NCBI GenBank assembly: GCA_017940085.1
Contig: JAGAZK010000267.1
Location: forward strand, 1 to 7,296
Source of the DNA: Campylobacter sp.
GTDB lineage: Bacteria > Campylobacterota > Campylobacteria > Campylobacterales > Campylobacteraceae
Direction: 5' to 3'
DNA length: 7,296 nucleotides
Shown one piece after another: positions 4,822 to 7,296 of this stretch (position 1 is the first letter of the stretch; every line of letters begins with the position of its first letter). The notes beneath the pieces were generated by a model. That model had not been told where the DNA came from. It did not search any database and saw nothing but the letters and a program-made list of their open reading frames with translations. The position numbers and the translations under genes were made by a program.

Positions 4822-4828
4822 CCCTTTT
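4822..4828 (-). promoter_or_regulatory. Ribosome binding site deciding the TTG start of fliP
   Basis: AAAAGGG on the minus strand ends seven bases before TTG at 4814. No ATG or GTG in frame lies at a suitable distance, so this site is the main reason to accept TTG. Confidence 0.7.
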
Positions 4829-4847
4829 ATTGCCAATTAAATGCACA

Positions 4848-4853
4848 ATTCTA
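4848..4853 (-). promoter_or_regulatory. Candidate -10 box for fliP
   Basis: The minus strand reads TAGCTAGAAT, with TAGAAT at the -10 position. A start site near 4842 gives a leader of about 28 nt that includes the ribosome site. This suggests sigma-70 control, as expected for early export-apparatus genes; no sigma-54 (GG/GC) element was seen. Confidence 0.45.
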
Positions 4854-4886
4854 GCTAAATTAATGTAAATTTATGCTGATATTAGC

Positions 4887-4892
4887 TAAAAT
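4887..4892 (+). promoter_or_regulatory. Candidate -10 box for glmU-coaBC
   Basis: TAAAAT, within TAGCTAAAAT, is almost the same sequence as the fliP -10 region on the other strand. A start near 4899 would give a leader of about 20 nt containing the AAGG ribosome site. The two boxes share the 104-bp divergent spacer. Confidence 0.45.
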
Positions 4893-4907
4893 CACAAAAT
4901 TAAATTT

Positions 4908-4911
4908 AAGG
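4908..4911 (+). promoter_or_regulatory. Ribosome binding site of glmU
   Basis: AAGG with a seven-base spacer to the ATG at 4919. It supports the start, which places the nucleotide-binding motif at residue 8 as in other GlmU proteins. Confidence 0.6.
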
Positions 4912-4918
4912 CGTTTTT

Positions 4919-6226
4919 ATGGATATTTCAGTGATTATTTTAGCAGCTGGTGAAGGCACTAGAATGAAATCAAACAAACCAAAAGTCTTGCACAAAATTA
5001 GTGGGCAAAGTATGCTAACTCACATTATCAAAAAAGCCAAAACCATAAGCAATGATGTCAGAGTTGTGCTTGGATTTGGTTTTGATGAAGTAAAAAGCGA
5101 AATTGAAAGCAATTTTAGCGATGTTAAGATTTTTAAACAAGATATAATAAATTTTCCAGGCACTGCTGGGGCTGTAGGCGTAGCACTTGATAATATCAAA
5201 TCCCAAAAAACAATCATCTCGTGTGGAGATATGCCATTGATTGAAATAAATGAGCTTGAAAATTTAGCCAAAAGCACGGCAAATCTGAGCCTAAGTGCAT
5301 TTAAAAGCGATAATCCTTTTGGATATGGTAGAGTCATTACTGATGGGGCAAAAGTGATTAAAATCGTAGAACAAAAAGATGCTAATGATGATGAAAAAAA
5401 GGTAAATTTATGCAATGCTGGAGCGTATTGTTTTGATACAAATCTTTTGTGTGAGATTTTGCCTCAAATTTCAAACCAAAACGCAAGTAAAGAATATTAT
5501 TTAACTGACGCTATCCAAATCGCCTTAAAACTTGGCAAAATTGTGGATTTTACGCTTGTGAGTGAAGAAAATTTTATGGGCGTAAATGATAAATTTGCTC
5601 TATCTAAAGCAGAAATTATCATGCAAAACAAAATAAAAGCAAATTTAATGAAAAATGGCGTTATTATGCATTTTCCAGATACTATTTTTATTGATAGTAG
5701 AGCTAAATTTGATGGAGAATGTGAGATCGAGCCAAATGTAATGATAATGGGAAACTGCGAGATTTCTAACTCTCATATCAAAGCAAATTCAGTCATTGAA
5801 GATAGTTTTATCAAAAATAGCGATGTGGGTCCAAATGCACATTTAAGACCAAAATCACATATCACAGACACTCATATCGGCAATTTTGTAGAGCTCAAAA
5901 ACGCCAAATTAAATGGCGTAAAAGCTGGACATCTTAGCTATCTTGGAGACTGCGAAATTAATGAGGGCACAAATATAGGTTGCGGGACGATTACTTGCAA
6001 TTATGACGGCATAAAAAAATATCGCACAACCATAGGCAAAAATGTATTTGTCGGTAGCGATACCCAGTTTGTCGCACCTGTAACGATTGCTGATAATACA
6101 ATCATCGCAGCAGGTTCTACTATCACAAAAAATAGCAATGAGGGCGATTTATTGATAGCAAGATCTCGTCAAAGCAATATTAGCGGGTATTTTTACAAAC
6201 ATTTTGAGAAAAAAAATGAAAAATAA
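4919..6226 (+). CDS. glmU: Bifunctional GlmU: GlcNAc-1-phosphate uridyltransferase / GlcN-1-phosphate acetyltransferase
   Basis: GlmU acetylates glucosamine-1-phosphate with acetyl-CoA and then joins the product to UTP, giving UDP-GlcNAc for peptidoglycan and lipooligosaccharide, in the cytosol. The protein has 435 residues, slightly shorter than E. coli GlmU (456). The N-terminal uridyltransferase domain shows LAAGEGTRMKSNKPKVLH (8-25), the metal-site region CGDMP (102-106), NAG (166-168), YLTDAI (194-199) and GVND (221-224). From about residue 245 the left-handed beta-helix hexapeptide repeats begin. The acetyltransferase part has LRPKSH (309-314), KAGHLSYLGD (335-344; His338 matches the catalytic His), CGTITCNYDG (355-364) and GSDTQFVAPVT (379-389). 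Both domains appear complete. The gene is divergent from fliP and its last 11 bases overlap coaBC, so the two are probably one operon. Confidence 0.98.
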   Translation: MDISVIILAAGEGTRMKSNKPKVLHKISGQSMLTHIIKKAKTISNDVRVVLGFGFDEVKSEIESNFSDVKIFKQDIINFPGTAGAVGVALDNIKSQKTIISCGDMPLIEINELENLAKSTANLSLSAFKSDNPFGYGRVITDGAKVIKIVEQKDANDDEKKVNLCNAGAYCFDTNLLCEILPQISNQNASKEYYLTDAIQIALKLGKIVDFTLVSEENFMGVNDKFALSKAEIIMQNKIKANLMKNGVIMHFPDTIFIDSRAKFDGECEIEPNVMIMGNCEISNSHIKANSVIEDSFIKNSDVGPNAHLRPKSHITDTHIGNFVELKNAKLNGVKAGHLSYLGDCEINEGTNIGCGTITCNYDGIKKYRTTIGKNVFVGSDTQFVAPVTIADNTIIAAGSTITKNSNEGDLLIARSRQSNISGYFYKHFEKKNEK

Positions 6227-7296
6227 TTCTGTAAATTTGAGCAAAAATAAAAAAATCTTGCTTTGTGTTACTGGCGGAATTGCTTTTTATAAAGCTTATG
6301 AGATTTTAAGAGAGCTGAAAAAATTAGGCTTTGATGTATTTGTAGCAATGAGTGAAAATTGCTTTTTATTTTGCACAGATACTGCATTTGAAGCTCTAAG
6401 CGGACACAAAGTTTTGTGCAAAAAAAATGAAAGTTGGAGTGATAAAATCGATCATATAAGATATTCAAAAGTTGATCTTGTCATAATCGCACCAGCTACG
6501 GCAAATACGATTAATAAAATCGCTTGTGGGATTGCTGATAATGTGCTTTTAAGTGCGATTTTGGCTTGTAATGCTCCAAAAATCATAGCTCCAGCAGCAA
6601 ATGAAAATATGCTCCAAAACCCAGCCACAAAAGCAAATTTAGATATTTTAAGCAAACGAGAGTTTATAATATGTGAGCCTGAGAATAAAATTTTGGCTTG
6701 CGGTGATTTGGGGCGTGGAGCTTTGGCAGATCCTAAAAACATCGTATTTACCGCAATCCGCACACTAAATCAAAATAAATTTTGGCAAAACAAAAAAGTC
6801 ATTATCACAGGCGGAGCAACAACCGAAAAAATCGATAGTGTCAGAGCTATTACAAATTTATCTAGTGGCAAAATGGCTCTATCTTTGGCTAAAGCTTTTT
6901 ATTTTATGGGAGCAAAAGTCGTTTTTATCACTTCAAACGAAGTAAATTTGCCTTTTGAAAGTATAAATTTCCAAAACTCATTTGAGCTTTTAGAAGCCAT
7001 AAATGCTCAAAAATCAGCTGATTTACTTGTAATGTGTGCTGCTGTGAGTGATTTTGTGGTGGCAAATAAATTTGATGGCAAAATCAAAAAAACCGGCTCA
7101 AATTTGCTCTTAGAACTCAAAGAAAATATTGATATTTTGAAAAATATCAAAATCAAATGCAAAAAAATTGGCTTTAAAATGGAATTTGATGAAAAAAACG
7201 CCCTTAAAAATGCTAAAAAAATGCTAAATGACAAAAATTTAGATGCAGTTTGTTTAAATGTTTTGGGCAAATCAATAAATTTCGGCTCAGATGAGA
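6216..7296 (+). CDS. coaBC: Bifunctional CoaBC (Dfp), 3' end outside window
   Basis: CoaBC makes 4'-phosphopantetheine for coenzyme A: CoaB joins cysteine to 4'-phosphopantothenate using CTP, then the FMN-dependent CoaC domain decarboxylates the product. The frame is open from ATG 6216 to the end; 360 residues are visible of about 390-400 expected. The N-terminal CoaC flavoprotein shows KILLCVTGGIAFYKA (13-27), His80 in IDHIRYSKVDLVIIAPATANT (78-98), PAANENM (126-132) and the flap cysteine Cys162 in ACGDLG. CoaB begins near 190 with VIITGGATTEKID (195-207), VRAITNLSSGKM (209-220), AAVSDF (275-280) and KIKK (289-292). The CoaC motif is usually PxMN and the flap GxGRM; here PAAN and GRGAL are seen. 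The start lies in A8, overlaps glmU by 11 bp and lacks a clear ribosome site, suggesting coupling. I chose it over the internal TTG at 6237 because it is the only upstream ATG in frame. Confidence 0.95.
   Translation, partial: MKNNSVNLSKNKKILLCVTGGIAFYKAYEILRELKKLGFDVFVAMSENCFLFCTDTAFEALSGHKVLCKKNESWSDKIDHIRYSKVDLVIIAPATANTINKIACGIADNVLLSAILACNAPKIIAPAANENMLQNPATKANLDILSKREFIICEPENKILACGDLGRGALADPKNIVFTAIRTLNQNKFWQNKKVIITGGATTEKIDSVRAITNLSSGKMALSLAKAFYFMGAKVVFITSNEVNLPFESINFQNSFELLEAINAQKSADLLVMCAAVSDFVVANKFDGKIKKTGSNLLLELKENIDILKNIKIKCKKIGFKMEFDEKNALKNAKKMLNDKNLDAVCLNVLGKSINFGSDE

Noticed and set aside
4815..4860. Sigma-54 promoter for fliP
   Set aside because: No GG-N10-GC element at the right spacing; the TAGAAT box fits sigma-70 better.
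5020..5415. Minus-strand open frame of 131 codons opposite glmU
   Set aside because: Antisense of the conserved uridyltransferase domain; no start signal and no recognisable domain.
6268..7270. Minus-strand open frames opposite coaBC
   Set aside because: Antisense shadows of the conserved CoaB/CoaC motifs on the plus strand.

Overview
The window looks like chromosomal DNA of a Campylobacter-type epsilonproteobacterium (Campylobacterota). The evidence is low GC, A/T-ending codons, a very frequent AAATTT/TAAATTT motif, a homopolymeric G/C tract beside a surface-protein gene, and the divergent fliP / glmU-coaBC arrangement, which I recall from C. jejuni (Cj0820c-Cj0822). The species cannot be named from this stretch alone.

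Layout. (1) Bases 1-2504, plus strand: the 3' half of thiC (thiamin pyrimidine synthesis), a short-chain dehydrogenase/reductase whose start overlaps the thiC stop, and mrp (Fe-S cluster carrier ATPase). A perfect 17-bp AT-only inverted repeat begins in the mrp stop codon. (2) Bases 2505-2883: no gene. This stretch holds a 30-bp direct repeat in two copies and two related hairpin modules whose stems differ by compensatory changes. (3) Bases 2884-3586, minus strand: an outer-membrane beta-barrel gene with a clear signal peptide and C-terminal Phe, split by a single-base frameshift. (4) Bases 3587-4079: no gene. It holds a G9 tract (minus strand) touching a TAGAAT -10-like box, nine A-tracts phased at about 10.4 bp just upstream of that box, three copies of a hairpin-forming intergenic repeat, and several nested inverted repeats. 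(5) Bases 4080-4814, minus strand: fliP (flagellar type III export gate), with a TTG start. (6) Bases 4919-7296, plus strand: glmU (UDP-GlcNAc synthesis) overlapped by coaBC (coenzyme A synthesis), which runs off the window.

The genes are mostly housekeeping and show no sign of a defence or mobile gene cluster. The unusual material is in the two intergenic stretches either side of the broken outer-membrane gene. They combine a possible phase-variable promoter with curved DNA and families of palindromic repeats that keep their pairing while changing sequence. Function for any of these repeats is inference only.
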